Shown: positions 39,124-51,291, counted from the stretch's first letter. The stretch is 64,000 bases of DNA from Lineus longissimus (GCF_910592395.1 NC_088324.1:3040001-3104000), one strand, 5' to 3'. A program made the numbers and translations. Notes: generated by a model from the sequence alone, not told the origin.

Positions 39124-39990
39124 AAAAACTACATGGATATGTCGCAGCATTTGTTACATGAAGTTCACCCGAAACAGATGCAAGCCATCTATTATCACCA
39201 AGAACAAGATCTAAACTGAAAGTAACATCAGTATCCCCAATCTTGTAAACATTCTGTTCAATTTTCTGTATTTCTGGCACAAGATATATCAGGTATGACA
39301 TGATGATTTGTCATCTTCTTACGTTACCTCCAAATAGTAGATAGTTGTGATCACAACTTGCCACTTTGTCAGACCAGCATTCGGAAAAGGAAACAGTAGG
39401 GACACACTACAGAGGAGCTCAGAAGTATCTTCCCTCACACAATTGATGCACAATAGAATTCTATTGTGCAAGGGAAAATAATTCTGGGCCACCCTGTAGT
39501 TTCAAATTTACCGGAAGGAGCACCGTCGGCACCAATGGCAACTGAAAACTGACTACGATTGCGGTTACACCAGTTCAACCCTGAACTTGTCATGGAGATC
39601 AAGTGCTCGTCTATTTTCAGTTAGACAGCACCTACCTCAAGTAGAGCAGTTTCCAATTGCGATATCAAGTATCAACACTATCAGAAAACTTAGTAACCTC
39701 CAGCCGTGTCTGAATAACTTTAAGTTCAGTGTCTAATTCCTTTCGTGTCGACATCCGTACCGGTAGTTACCCACACTCCATCACTAACACTGAGATCTTC
39801 ACCATGAATATGGTGTACTGCACAGACTCTTTTCTTTATACTCTGACGGGCTGTGTGCAGAAGAATGTTAACATATTCCGAGTTAGCTTCGTCAACCTTT
39901 GTTGGTGTAGTTAGCGCTGCACATTGTGTTGGCTTTAAATGGACATTGACATGTACAGCACTTTCTTTTGTTGTTATGTGAGTCTTGAAG
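39124..39990 (-). pseudogene. Degenerate coding remnants of an unknown repeat-domain protein
   Basis: Minus-strand segments read like protein although separated by stops: CSFKTHITTKESAVHV, LKPTQCAALTTPTKVDEA and VCAVHHIHGEDLSVSDGVWV (39990-39740), GAPSGKFETTGWPRIIFPC (about 39530-39470), and IGDTDVTFSLDLVLGDNRW to ATYPCSF (39290-39124). Similar-looking segments occur at 34691-34879 and 46590-47050. I do not recognise the family; the alternation of LKPT, CSF and GAP motifs suggests an extracellular beta-sandwich repeat. Confidence is low. Confidence 0.35.
39447..39470. repeat. 24-bp perfect palindrome
   Basis: Centre AATAGAATTCTATT with symmetrical TGCAC/GTGCA arms; no loop. Confidence 0.9.
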
Positions 39991-40189
39991 GAACAGGTGA
40001 TCCTCTCGCACTATCTGGAATAAAAATATCGCAATCACAACATGTAGATCGTTCAATCAGTTTTCTGACTGAAATGTCCAGTCTCATCTGATTTCTGCAC
40101 CCGTGGCAACTCAGGAGTAATTGTTTGACGGATTATGACACCACTTTTCACCATCCCCCAAAGCACATTTAATATTGATCAGTATTACT

Positions 40190-42517
40190 AAGGTGGCACT
40201 ACACAGTGGGGAAGGGGTCAAATGAAGTTCTTAAGACGCAGGCATTTTCCATGTTCATTAATGGGTCCATCCAGTTCCAAATAGTATTTACTTTGACGCC
40301 CTGGGATCTTTGGCGATTTTATGAGCCAAGCATCTGTGCCATTTGAAGCGGGTCTCAATCCCCAGTTTGGCCATAATATGTAACTTACCTTCCATCTGCC
40401 ACGCGAGGTTGGGCGTGGTTATGCGAGTGTCAATTATGCTCCTCCAAATTCTAGGCCATAGCCAAATAATAGCCGTGATGACCCGATGTTTTCACATCAA
40501 ATAAAGAAACAAGATGCATTTGGCAATCTGCCGGTCGTAATGGCATTCCCAAATCATTCATTTTGAACCGAGTGAGGCCCGTTTGAAGATCGCAAACATC
40601 ATGCCATTTCTTGGTCAATTATTTACCATTTTCAGGATCCAAGCGGTGTCAAAGGTGGCGCCACCTATAGGTGCACTTATGATTTAAATGCAATTAGCAT
40701 AACCCGTGGCGTGCGGCGTTGAGGTGTGGGCATATTGGTGTAAAGTGCTTTTGAAAAGTCAGGGACTCTGAAGGGGGCATTTTGGAGTGTTGTTGCAGTG
40801 ACTTTGCAAAAGACGACGATCAGCGAATCGTTTCGTCGCATTTTACTTGATCAGTGCACGCCATGCACGTATGCATGTGTAAATCATGACTTATGCATGC
40901 ACGGCAGTCACAATGTGTATGCATGCATAGTGAAAGTTCACAGGTCAACAATCGTGGCGAAACCCGTCCTTTCATGCCTTTTGATGTGGAAAACTGTAAA
41001 AAAAGGCGGGGTTTTCACGTGTTAACCTGTGCCGTGTTGTAAAATGGAGATTTCAAACGGTAAAGATTCTTTTCTCAGAAATTGAGACCCTTTCAGGTCT
41101 TCATGGTACATTATGGATTGGGTCAAATATAGCAAGCTGACAATTTAATAGAATTATAGAGGCCGAGAGGCCAAAGTGATTCTTGGTGCCTTAGAAATAA
41201 TTTTGTTGATGGGATCGTCTACTTCACCACTGACACGAACACCATCACTAAACTCATCTTCAAACTCTGTAAAATACTACCAGTACAACCACACACAAGC
41301 ATTTGTGAATAAAGAATCGAGGGACTATATTTCCGCTTACACCACACACCCAGGCACTGTGTACACGATGCACAGCTCTAGTACAGCGAGAGTTAGGATC
41401 CAGACTATAGATTCGTGGAATCATGATCCGCCGACGTCATTGCTTCAAAATATTTTTTTAGGTCGAACAAAAAAAATTGGCATTTGGCCAGAGACCTCTA
41501 TTAGCCAGTGTGTACATTCTGTGTACATTTTAATGAACATATGTTGGTGAAAAAAGTACACCAATGGTGCTTTAATTCCCACCAAATTTTTTATGTGTTA
41601 TGAAGAGGCTTTCATCAAAATAATAGTATTCCAATTCCAAAATATTCCGACACTGATTAGCTGAGAAAAATCGATTTGTGTACAGCATTACCATCAAATC
41701 GTCACTCGCGGACTGATATGGGCCTATTAGAATACAAGTTCTAAACTGGCCAGTGACACAATATTTCCTTAAATTAATTATCAAAAAGTATATCCCTGTT
41801 ATGGCCTGGCTCTGTAGATTAAGAATCCACCAAATATTGAAGAATAAATCCACTTGCACCCATCACAGTCATGTATTCAGCTTCACAGTTCAGTTAGGAC
41901 TATGTGCCATTCAGCTAGTGGATGAATACATGTCTCTGCCCATTTGTTTTAATTCATAAAGGGAGGTGCGAGATGTGGGTCCTGGAATAGGCTGAATATG
42001 GCGCTGTTTTCATGCGGTAGCCATCCGACTGTCGAGTCGTATTGACCAATTGGCGCCACCGATTACATTCACCGCGGCGCATGCATGTGACGTGACGTTG
42101 AGCCGACAACTTCATTGGACAATATGTTGGTAAGTACACATAAATCAGAGGTAGCGGTTACGGAGAATATCGATATTTAAAACTTATAATGCTCAATCAG
42201 ACCGCGACAAAGTACTTTTCGTGAAACAAACCTTACGTTGCATCGGGATATATGGTGTCCTACAAATTTGTGCCAAATTTCGAGGCATTGCGAGGTCTCT
42301 AAATGGGACTTTATTGTGCATCCTTCGATTATTAATATATAGATGAAAATGATGTAAACTTCTCTGGATTCATTCGAACCCAGAAATGTATAGATTATTG
42401 TGCCTGTGATGTATGATTAGGCCCCAGCTTGAACTGAAAGACTACCTCTTGTCGGTTGCCCGGGGCCTATTTGACGCTGCCCTTCACACCGTCTTCCTCA
42501 TTGTGTTGTGCCACCTT
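40190..42517. mobile_element. 2.3-kb TIR element without visible transposase
   Basis: Left end AAGGTGGCACTACACAGTG; right end, reverse-complemented, AAGGTGGCACAACACAATG, extending to GGAAG (about 24 bp, 3 mismatches). No target duplication is evident. The interior has only short frames with no transposase motif, so it would need a transposase in trans. Confidence 0.6.
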
Positions 42518-42654
42518 AACGAGCCATAGGTCAAATTATGCATTGTTCTGAATCACCTTTAAAATGATCATAAGCAATTGGAAGGCCACTAGCAACTCAC
42601 TGGTATCCATTTTCACACCATTGGGGAATATCGGCATGTCACTGGGGCAAACTA

Positions 42655-43053
42655 TTGTTTCACGACAACTCCGAACCCGCTGGGGGGAGAGTGCTAAAAC
42701 GTAAAGGGATGAGAGATTATATGTTGAAGTTGTGTATGTGAGTTTGATTTTTTCAGTAACTAATTTGCATAATAATGAGCTCCATTCTTCTTTACATCTT
42801 GAGCACAAAGCCCACTTATTATTAAAGCTATTGTCATGCAATTTGCAGGGAAGTTGGATCAGATCTTTTGCAACGACTTTCATTCATGGCAATATATTGA
42901 TATTTGCTTTGTTATTGGGAGAATGAGCTCTTTTGTTTTAGGTAAAAATCAAACAAAGAAAAACAATTGTTCCGGACAACTCCTCCATAACCGCTTGGGG
43001 GAGAGCGCTGAATCTTTCAGGGATGATAGGTAATATGTTGAAGTTGTGCATGT
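42655..43053. repeat. About 320-bp repeat unit, left block
   Basis: A unit tail (42655-42735) is followed by a full unit (about 42730-43050) with TAATTTGCATAATAATGAGC, GTCATGCAATTTGCAGGGAA, CAATATATTGATATTTGCTT and CTTTCAGGGATGATAGGT. The same unit recurs at 45155-45720. Confidence 0.7.
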
Positions 43054-43992
43054 GCAACGTACTCTCTACTATACCACAGTAGAGCATTTCACTGTTGTCG
43101 ATATCGCATTAAACAGTGAACATTCTACTGTGTGTTTGCTTTTGCGCACATTCTCTGCGCAACGAAGAATACCATTGAATATTAGGCCCTATATAAATAT
43201 TGCATGTCAAGCCATAGAATGAATAGTCGAAATTATTTGTCAGGTCAAAAATTATTTCACGAGGCTCTAAACCAAACCTTGAAGAAATCGGCCCAGCAGG
43301 TTTTGCACAGCGACCCAAACCACTGTCAAAGTGTTTTTTAATCGGCGGATACGCAAATCATGTATGGAGCCAAGACGTGTACATTATGTACTGTAGACAG
43401 TGTGTGTTTACATTAGCAGACGATGTTTGTTTGAAGCGAGTCCAGGCCCAACTTGAATGCCTTGTACTTTCTGTTCGTGGATGTAACAGTCCCACCCAAT
43501 GCAACCTACCTACTTTGTGGGTGTAATTCAAGACCCTGACAGTATCACTGTGCAACTTCCTGGCTTAAAACGCCGTAAATATGCTGTTTTTTATCGCCGA
43601 TTTCGTCGAAATCTTAATGGCCGCCATTTGCAATATCGCGTCATCGATGACGTCAGCCGTGGAATAATGCCGTGGAATAGCTAGTCAAAATTATCACATG
43701 GCACGTGGTCGTCAATGACGCGACGTGATTGGCTCACATACTAATGAGGTATGATAATCTGGAATATTGTTAAATGACCACGTGTTTTTAATTTGTACTA
43801 TATATATAGTTTTTGACTGTAGCCGAATAGATGATAAATCAATAAATCAATTTGAATTTGAAATTTTGACTCTTTTATTTCATTTTAGCAGTGAGGATGG
43901 GCGGCTACAGGCGGTATCATTTCCAACAACATGTCACAATAAGAGACCTTTTTCCCCTATGTGCCAGGAGTATGAGGGGTTGGGGTGGTTAG
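43054..43992. other. Non-coding stretch
   Basis: Nothing coding recognised. 43715-43760 (CGCGACGTGATTGGCTCACA-type) resembles 20473-20510 (CGCGACGCGATTGGTTCACA), a shared repeat fragment. Confidence 0.4.
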
Positions 43993-45018
43993 GTCCTATC
44001 ATTCCCAGCCACGAGTCACAATCTGGTAACTTTTTGTCTCACGTATGAAGTTTGGCAGTGATCATGGGTCGGGGTCCTATCATTCACAGCCACGAGTCAC
44101 AATCTGGTAACTTTTTGTCTCACGTATGAAGTTTGGCAGTGATCATGGGTCGGGGTCCTATCATTCACAGCCACGAGACACAATCTGGGAACTTTTTGTC
44201 TCACATATAAAGTTTGGCAGTGATCATGGGTCGGGGTCCTATCATTCACAGCCGCGAGTCACAATCTGGTAACTTTTTGTCTCACGTATGAAGTTTGGCA
44301 GTGATCAGGGGTCGGGGTCCTATCATTCCCAGCCACGAGTCACAATCTGGTAACTTTTTGTCTCACGTATGAAGTTTGGCAGTGGTCATGGGTCGGGGTC
44401 CCATCATTCCCAGCCGTAAGTCACAATCAGGTAACTTTTTGTCTCACATATAAAGTTTGGCAGTGATCAGGGGTCGGGGTCCCATCATTTCCAGCCACGA
44501 GTCACAATTTGGTAACTTTTTGTCTCACGTATGAAGTTTGGCAGTGGTCATGGGTCGGGGTCCCATCATTCCCAGCCGTAAGTCACAATCAGGTAACTTT
44601 TTGTCTCACATATAAAGTTTGGCAGTGATCAGGGGTCGGAGTCCTATCATTTCCAGCCACGAGTCACAATCTGGTAACTTTTTGTCTCACGTATGAAGTT
44701 TGGCAGTGGTCATGGGTCGGGGTCCCATCATTCCCAGCCGTAAGTCACAATCAGGTAACTTTTTGTCTCACATATAAAGTTTGGCAGTGATCAGGGGTCG
44801 GAGTCCTATCATTCCCAGCCACGAGTCACAATCTGGTAACTTTTTGTCTCACGTATGAAGTTTGGCAGTGATCATGGGTCGGGGTCCTATCATTCACAGC
44901 CACGAGTCACAATCTGGTAACTTTTTGTCTCACGTATGAAGTTTGGCAGTGATCATGGGTCGGGGTCCTATCATTCACAGCCACGAGTCACAATCTGGTA
45001 ACTTTTTGTCTCACGTAT
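43993..45018. repeat. 82-bp minisatellite, about 12.5 copies, with a 164-bp higher-order period
   Basis: The unit contains CCTATCATTC, CAGCCACGAGTCACAATCTG, GTAACTTTTTGTCTCACGTA, GAAGTTTGGCAGTGATCATG and GGTCGGGG. Two variants exist: type A (CCACGAG, CACGTATGAAG) and type B (CCGTAAG, CACATATAAAG). Between about 44320 and 44812 A and B alternate, giving three 164-bp double units; the outer copies are mostly type A. Confidence 0.95.
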
Positions 45019-45154
45019 CGGCCCACTCATTGTTAATTCAAGAAGCGGATAATAGACGGCGAAAGCATCTGGCCAACTGTGAACTGTCTACTGTGTAAGT
45101 GGAAAATGGAGACAGTGAAGAGTTCACTGTTTTGTGCGGAGCATGCTCTGGCAT

Positions 45155-45720
45155 GTGGGTTTGATTTGTTCAGTTATGTAACTAGTTTGCATAATGATGA
45201 GGTTCATTTTTTATCTCGTTAGCTAGTAGCTCGCTTCTTATTAATGTAATCGTCATGCAATTTTCAGGGCAAGTGGATCAGATGATTTGCAACAATTTTC
45301 ATTCCAGGCAATATATTGATATCTGCTTTGTTCATGAGATAGTGAGCTCTTTTGTTTTAGGCAATTATCAAATTACCAAAAAAACTTTTGACCACAACTC
45401 CTCCGTAATCGCTTGGGCATGTGGGGGGGGGGGGGGGGCGAGCTAAAACTTTCAGGGATGATAAGGCCATAGGTTGAAATTGAGTATGTGGCTTTGATTC
45501 TTTCAGTTATGTAACTAGTTTGCATAATAATGAGCACCATTGTTTTTAACCTCGTTAGCTCACAGCTCACTTATCGTTAATGCTATCGTCATGCAATTTT
45601 CAGGGAAGGTGGATCAGATGACTTGCAACAACTGTCATTCCAGGCAAAATTTGATACTTGCATCGTTTTTTGCCCTTTTATTTTAGATCATTATTATCAA
45701 ATGACCAAAAATCGTGCCGA
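45155..45720. repeat. About 320-bp repeat unit, right block (one full and one partial copy)
   Basis: Copies start near 45155 and 45486, each with TAGTTTGCATAAT-ATGAG, CGTCATGCAATTTTCAGGG and GGATCAGATGA. They share order and orientation with 42655-43053. Confidence 0.7.
45423..45438. repeat. 16-base G homopolymer
   Basis: Uninterrupted G run within a copy of the 320-bp unit, at a position where the other copy has GGGGGAGAG. Confidence 0.9.
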
Positions 45721-48160
45721 AGAAGCACATTTCGGCTTATCAGGTATGTGCCACCTCCAGGAATGACCATTGGAATAATTATGTACAACTCAGGAAATAT
45801 TGGCATTCGAAGATTTGGTGTCAACAAGATAGCTGCCGAAACATTAGCCATCCGGGCACCGAACAGGATGAATCGAATACAATTATAGTTTTACTGTAAG
45901 ATATTATGTGGAGCTAATTTTGTTAATGCTTTCGACTCTTCAATAGCATTCGTGTTCACCAAACAAGTAACGGTTCAGAAAGCTTTATTACAATTATAAG
46001 TTGTTGGCCATATTCGAGCTAAGCTTGATTGTACCCGAGAATGCTTGAGCAAATTAATGGTCAGTAAGGCAGAAAACTGCCTCGGGTTCCTTTACGAGGG
46101 CAAGAACCAGTTGTGCGGTTTACGAAGAAGGTAATTATGGAGCGTCGACAAGCCGAAATCAATTTCAGGAATTTTGAAAACGAAAGTGCTGAGGGGGGTT
46201 GGGGATGAGAGAAAGGGAAACGCATTGTGCTGAAAGTAGAATTGTTCAAGATATGTGCTCATTTTTAGTAAACAAGTTTGACTTTACTGTTGGAAAGGCA
46301 ATTTAATGAAATTAAGCGTCAAGTCTTATATCGAATGAGACAAGAAAAAATCGCAAATTGCAATTACTAATTCAATAACAACAAAGACCCAAAAAGCACT
46401 GTGTTTCTTATAGGGAGAACTCGATCAATAACGTTGTTTTGCCTCATGTTATTCATATAATATATCACGGATTCAAGGCGAATTTAAAGCAAATTACATT
46501 GACATCCAGGCAAAATGAAGGACGCTATTTTACAAACGACTCAAGGCACGAAATAGTGTTTGACATCGCATACCCAAAATGATTAGACTCTTCAACTGAA
46601 CCATAGAGTGCGACACCTAAAAGTGTCAATAATTTTCCATTTCAACATCTGTTGGTGCGACCACCAGTGATGATGACCTTGTTGCCAAACTTGCTGACCA
46701 TCTGTGCAATGCTGGCACCTATAGCAGGTGTGGTTGCACGTTCGCCCCTGAAAGGTAAGATGCAAGTCACGCAAACACGTCTTCTATAGCTACTCTTGCC
46801 GACCATGATCAGACACTAAGGAATTTAGAGCCGTGTTGACCAGAAGATATAGTCGACAACGTGAATAGGGCCAGGCGGGAATCCGAGGAGAACCTGAGTT
46901 TGAGAGTCTGTAGATCTGAGCAGTACGATGTGGACATTGCAAGAGATAGTTCCCGTTTCTTAACTTTCCCATCAGCAGTTACAAGTCAGAGAGGGTTGAT
47001 ACTGGGAAGGTAGCGCTAGCACCAAGAGGAGCACCATTCTTGATACTCACTCAGTCTTCTATCAAGGATTGAGGCTGGGCCTGTTCTGCATTCTTTATGT
47101 TCATTACGTTCATGGGCGCAGAAGCTGACCTTCAGTTAGTCATGTTACAAGCCGCATGAATGAACGGGCACACCAACTTGCTGGACTTTTAATTGTCATA
47201 CCAGTTAGTAATATGGGCCTGGTTAGTCGCTAACTTGGCGTTAAGTGAAAATGGGCTAACTTAAGAAGATAACGCAAATTTACGTTTACGTCAAGTTCGT
47301 TACTTCGTGGTTTGAACAGCTGGTCCCTTGGCTTTATCGTCGATAATCAAAATGTGATGGGGGGGGGGGGGGAACATAGGATAGTGCTGAGAGATAGAAT
47401 GCTTCATTAATTGGTGTGACCAAATGGGAAACAGGCAAAAGGGAAAGAATGGCCAGTTTTCCTTAAAATAATTGTATCTAATTAAAGTATGGGTCAATAT
47501 AGTTTGATGGATCCATGCGATAACTATCGTCTATGGCTTGTATAGGTCTAGAACTAGTTAAAGCATTTATTGGCAAAACTAACCCAAAGTTATTATGCAT
47601 CAGTAATTTTAGTTGTCGTATTCTCAGTTCATCTAACAAATGGAAGGGGCGACGGGTCATTACATGATACCTCTGCTGCCTGCCTGAACACCTGAATATT
47701 AATAATGCTTGAGTGAAATCGCGTAAAAAAGTTGAAAGTGAAAAGGTTTTGTCTTTGATTGGCCTGGGGACCGTGCTAATGTTAGTTTATTCTGATTGTA
47801 AGTCCTTCTGGACTACAGGATTGATGGATCTAACCCTGGCATACGGTTCGTATATCGCATCTAGCACAATAGGCAGTTACTGACTTCAGGCCACTTTGGG
47901 TCACTTCAGCCCAATCGTAAAGATATGCACAGCGAAGTTCCATTGAAAGAGATAAAAGCAAGGCGACTTACAATGCGTAGCCTATCACGTTACTCACCAC
48001 ACAGTACATGTTCCAACATGACCAAGTGCACACCGATGTCAATAGCATTTTGGTCAGGAGGGCTAATTGGAACGCCACAATATGACTTGAAAGCCATTTA
48101 CATTTATCAACCTTCCATTTATAGTTTACCATCCAAAAGCTCAATTTTCATCATATTTGT
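45721..48160. other. Mostly non-coding, with possible coding remnants at 46590-47050
   Basis: On the minus strand 46590-46770 reads GERATTPAIGASIAQMVSKF and NKVIITGGRTN, and about 47050-46990 reads NGAPLGASATFPVSTLSD. These recall the remnants at 34.7 and 39.1-40.0 kb. A 14-G run lies at 47359-47372. A minus-strand frame at 47478-47660 (ELRIRQLKLLMHNNFG) may be LINE debris. Confidence 0.35.
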
Positions 48161-48167
48161 TTCGTAG

Positions 48168-48744
48168 CCTAACTGGAAATGCGAGGTATGTTGAATCTTC
48201 AGTTTTCGGGAAAGTGCTTCAGTTGAATGATAAGAACGCATCTGCAATTCTAAATGATACAAAATTAATAAATGTATTAAACTTAAAAGAGATGACCATG
48301 ATATTTTATATAAGATTACTCCAGACATGTCAGACTATCAATACTGATAAAAGCTCCATTGACATAGGGGATTGCAGGGGCAAAATGGTGCAGATTGCTA
48401 TTTTGCACTTGGTTGCCGACTCTAATAATGTCGGTGTGGAAGTATTTACCTTTTCAACAGGTTGTCAATCGATTGTCTGTCAAATAAGTTGGCAGCACTT
48501 TGCTGTTACGCTTACCAGGTATAAATCTTATAGTATTAAGTCCCGTGTCAAACTCTATAGGAACGGCAACCTCTTAATAATGTCCAATTATTACCGATCT
48601 ATACGATCGTGCAGTGGGAGAATATTTTCATTTATGGGTCATATCATTCAAATGAGTCAAATGTCGAATTTTAGGTTTTACCCAATTCTTGTGTCAAATT
48701 ATGATATTTTGAGGAGCCGAAAAAGAAGTAGGTTTGTCAACTAG
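48168..48744 (+). CDS. LamG-like (concanavalin A-type) domain exon, orphan
   Basis: An acceptor-like tatttgtttcgtag ends at 48167 and the frame is open to a stop at 48744. It reads GNARYVESSVFGKVLQLND, LNLKEMTMIFYIRLLQ, QISWQHFAVTLTRYKSY and VKLYRNGNLL. The order FG-x-ALxL, W-x-HxAVT and LYxNG is the known pattern of LamG/pentraxin-like jelly-roll domains of extracellular proteins. After LYRNGNLL the frame goes on for about 60 residues and ends RKRSRFVN. No neighbouring exon was found, so it is either one exon of a larger gene with distant exons or a stranded copy. Confidence 0.5.
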
Positions 48745-48770
48745 CTCGCTTGATGAGCTTGGATTTGGAT

Positions 48771-48786
48771 GGGGGGGGGGGGGGGG
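48771..48786. repeat. 16-base G homopolymer
   Basis: Lies 25 bases downstream of the LamG-like frame stop. Confidence 0.9.
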
Positions 48787-49885
48787 CTTCACCGAGAAGG
48801 GAAATTGTCTGATATTCCAGAACGCATATTTATTTCTATTTCCGAATTTTAATAACAGTTTTCTAGTGTTATGTTGATATTATTTTCATATCAATAATCC
48901 AACGGCACCATTACGATAATATTTAGAATTTCCAAGAAGATTTGTTCGGATATAACAAAGTTTCGTTATCTGAATTGTAGGCCATCACCACGACTTTAAA
49001 TGCGAGTTAATTATTTCCATCTGATGAACAAGTCCGACCTGGAATTTAGAAGAGACGTAGTTTTATGGAAACTTTCGTCAGTTGAGTTGAATAGCTGTTG
49101 ACATTTATAGACGACTATAATTTACTCTTTAAGTTAGAGTCGAAGTGAAATTCGTCAAGTGATGCTCAGTTTCAGGAATAACTCTATTAATTGAACATCA
49201 CTAAAAAGTGAAACTATGGGAATCGAATAAAAAATCAGCATCGGTTGACATAATTAGGCGAATTTCTTGTGTTAGGAAAACATTAGGGCAATTTCCAATA
49301 TTTTGTCAGGAGAGTAAATAGGATGACACGTTTTTCATGATCAACTATATTTTGGTCCGAAGACCCGATCTAAGCTTTTGGCACTAACCATGCCCTCATC
49401 AGGTATGAGACGGAGAGGGGAGCTACATGGCATACATATTATATGTAAGCACAATACAATGAAAAGACTAAAATTCAGTGCTTAAAGCGTATTTCCTTCG
49501 ACAAATACACTGCCTTAGTAGTATAAAGGCTACCTCGGGAAAATTATGAACTTTTGACCTACTGACCTACTTAATGAATGAAGAGTTCAGAACTTGACCT
49601 TGACCTAGTGACCTACATTGGATATAGTAAAAAATATATATGACCTACTGAATTACTGACCTACTTAAGGAATGAAGTGTTCCGAATTTGACCTGACATA
49701 GTGACCTATATTGGATATAGTGAAAAATATCTAGTGTAGGTCATACTAACAATACATGACAAGAATAACAATTTGATTACGGTCATTAATCCTAATTGTG
49801 TTACAATTAAATCACAGTTAAGGATGATGATGGTATTCAAGTTTAAACCTAAAAATAGAAAATTGGGTTGTTGTCTGAGTCAGGT
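48787..49885. other. Non-coding stretch with a duplicated TGACCTA block
   Basis: No gene. At 49553-49650 and 49650-49735 two imperfect units of about 95 bp repeat: TGACCTACTTAA-GAATGAAG, TTGACCTTGACCTAGTGACC and TTGGATATAGTAAAAAATAT. Confidence 0.5.
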
Positions 49886-50700
49886 TTATCCCGATCCCTA
49901 AAAATGTAAGGAAATCGCTAAATCAGTCTGATAATTACCGAGGTATTGCCATCAGTAGTATTATTGGTAAAGTACTTGATTATATCATTCTTGATAGATA
50001 TAGTGATATTCTGACTTCAAGTGACAGTCAGTTTGGATTCAAAAAGGGTCTTTCTACAGTTTTTTGTAGTTTTGTTACGGAAGAGGTGATAAGATATTAC
50101 ATCAATAATGATACCCCAGTGTATTCTGTAATGCTGGACGCATCCAAGGCATTCGATTGTATCAACTTTATCAAGTTATTCAGGATATTGCAACGCAAGG
50201 GGTTGTGCCCCCTTATTTCACGCTTTCTAGCGAATTTGTATACCATTCAAAGAGTGAATATTAGGTGGGATGATTATACCTCCCCCTCATTTTCTGTCTC
50301 TAATGGAGTTAAACAGGGAGGCGTGTTATCTCCGATCCTTTTCAATTTATACATTGGGGAACTACTAGATAAGCTGAAGACTTCAAAAGTAGGGTGCTAT
50401 GTAGGCCATATTTTTGCTGGAGCTTTTGCGTATGCCGATGACGTCATCATTCTTGCCCCGTCGCTCTGGGCTCTGCGACAAATGCTTAAACTGTGTGATG
50501 ACTATTCTAAAGAGTACAAGATCAAGTTCAATGCTGGAAAATCTAAACTGCTGGTGTTTGGCTTAAGGAATACTGAAGGCATTGTGGTCCGGTTTAATGG
50601 TATCGACATGATCCCTAGTTTACATGATATACATCTCGGAATTCCTATAGGGCCAAATATGGAGGGAGAGAGAATCGAAACAACAATATCGGATATGTAC
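49886..50700 (+). pseudogene. Non-LTR retrotransposon reverse transcriptase fragment
   Basis: One frame, open for about 270 codons. It contains IPIPKN, NYRGIAISSIIGKVLDYII, QFGFKKGLST, LDASKAFDCINF (first catalytic Asp), NGVKQGGVLSPILFNLYI, FAYADDVIILAPS (the YADD box), and GKSKLLVFG. This is the standard order of LINE-type reverse transcriptase blocks. Endonuclease and C-terminal regions are missing: the 5' side fades before 49886 and the 3' side stops at about 50700, exactly where a THAP exon on the other strand ends. Confidence 0.85.
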
Positions 50701-50928
50701 AAGCGTACGGGGGTCGAAGTGATCGGCACAAAGACGTGAGGTCCCGGCAGCAAAAACAAAATCCGCTCGCGTCCTAGCAACCAGTGAACACCAAAATCTG
50801 AAGCGATCCGGTGACTTATCCCGTTTGGGGAACTCGAAGACACCGATGTTATCCCTGAGTTTGGATTTATTACAGTTCCAAGTTGCACAGCGATTACCTC
50901 CATCCTTTCTAGGTTTTTTTGCCTCCAT
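50701..50928 (-). CDS. THAP zinc-finger domain exon
   Basis: Starts with ATG at 50928 on the minus strand and reads a full THAP core without interruption: C14-x4-C19, VFEFP at 30-34, W46, C67-x2-H70 followed by F71. A weak donor (CTT|GTACAT) lies at the border with the reverse transcriptase fragment. Beyond that border the frame (HIRYCC) looks like antisense of the LINE. It is probably the first coding exon of a THAP gene or a THAP-bearing transposon; the remaining exons are not found in the window. It is unrelated at close range to the THAP at 3512. Confidence 0.75.
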
Positions 50929-51291
50929 CGTGCGGTCAAATTATTTGTCAAACATAGGAAGTATTATAGTCAAAATCAGCGAGAAGAAACACGGGCGAAA
51001 TGTACACAACATGCACAATGGATATGATGGAGCTATAAAGCGGTCTACCTGAGCGCGAAGAGGATTCACGGTACATGGCCGCGCATTTATGTAGCAGACG
51101 ATGATTTCAGGCCTGTATAGCCAGTTGCAAATGTGGCTCTGATATAACAGTGAATGAGTGTTAAAGATAAAATACGCTTTTGAATGTTTTTATTAATCAC
51201 ATGTTTACATATGAGTATGGAAAAATCGGTTTTTATTTACATTGTGCTTTGCCTTTAATGTGTAATGCGTATATTTGATATTTTGTTTCCA
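50929..51291. other. Upstream flank of the THAP exon and of the LDLa pseudogene
   Basis: No gene recognised. It could hold divergent promoters, but nothing specific is seen. Confidence 0.35.

Noticed and set aside
42732-43033. Open frames in the 320-bp repeat (MQFAGKLDQ-type)
   Set aside because: They recur only with the repeat copies and are broken among them; probably non-coding.
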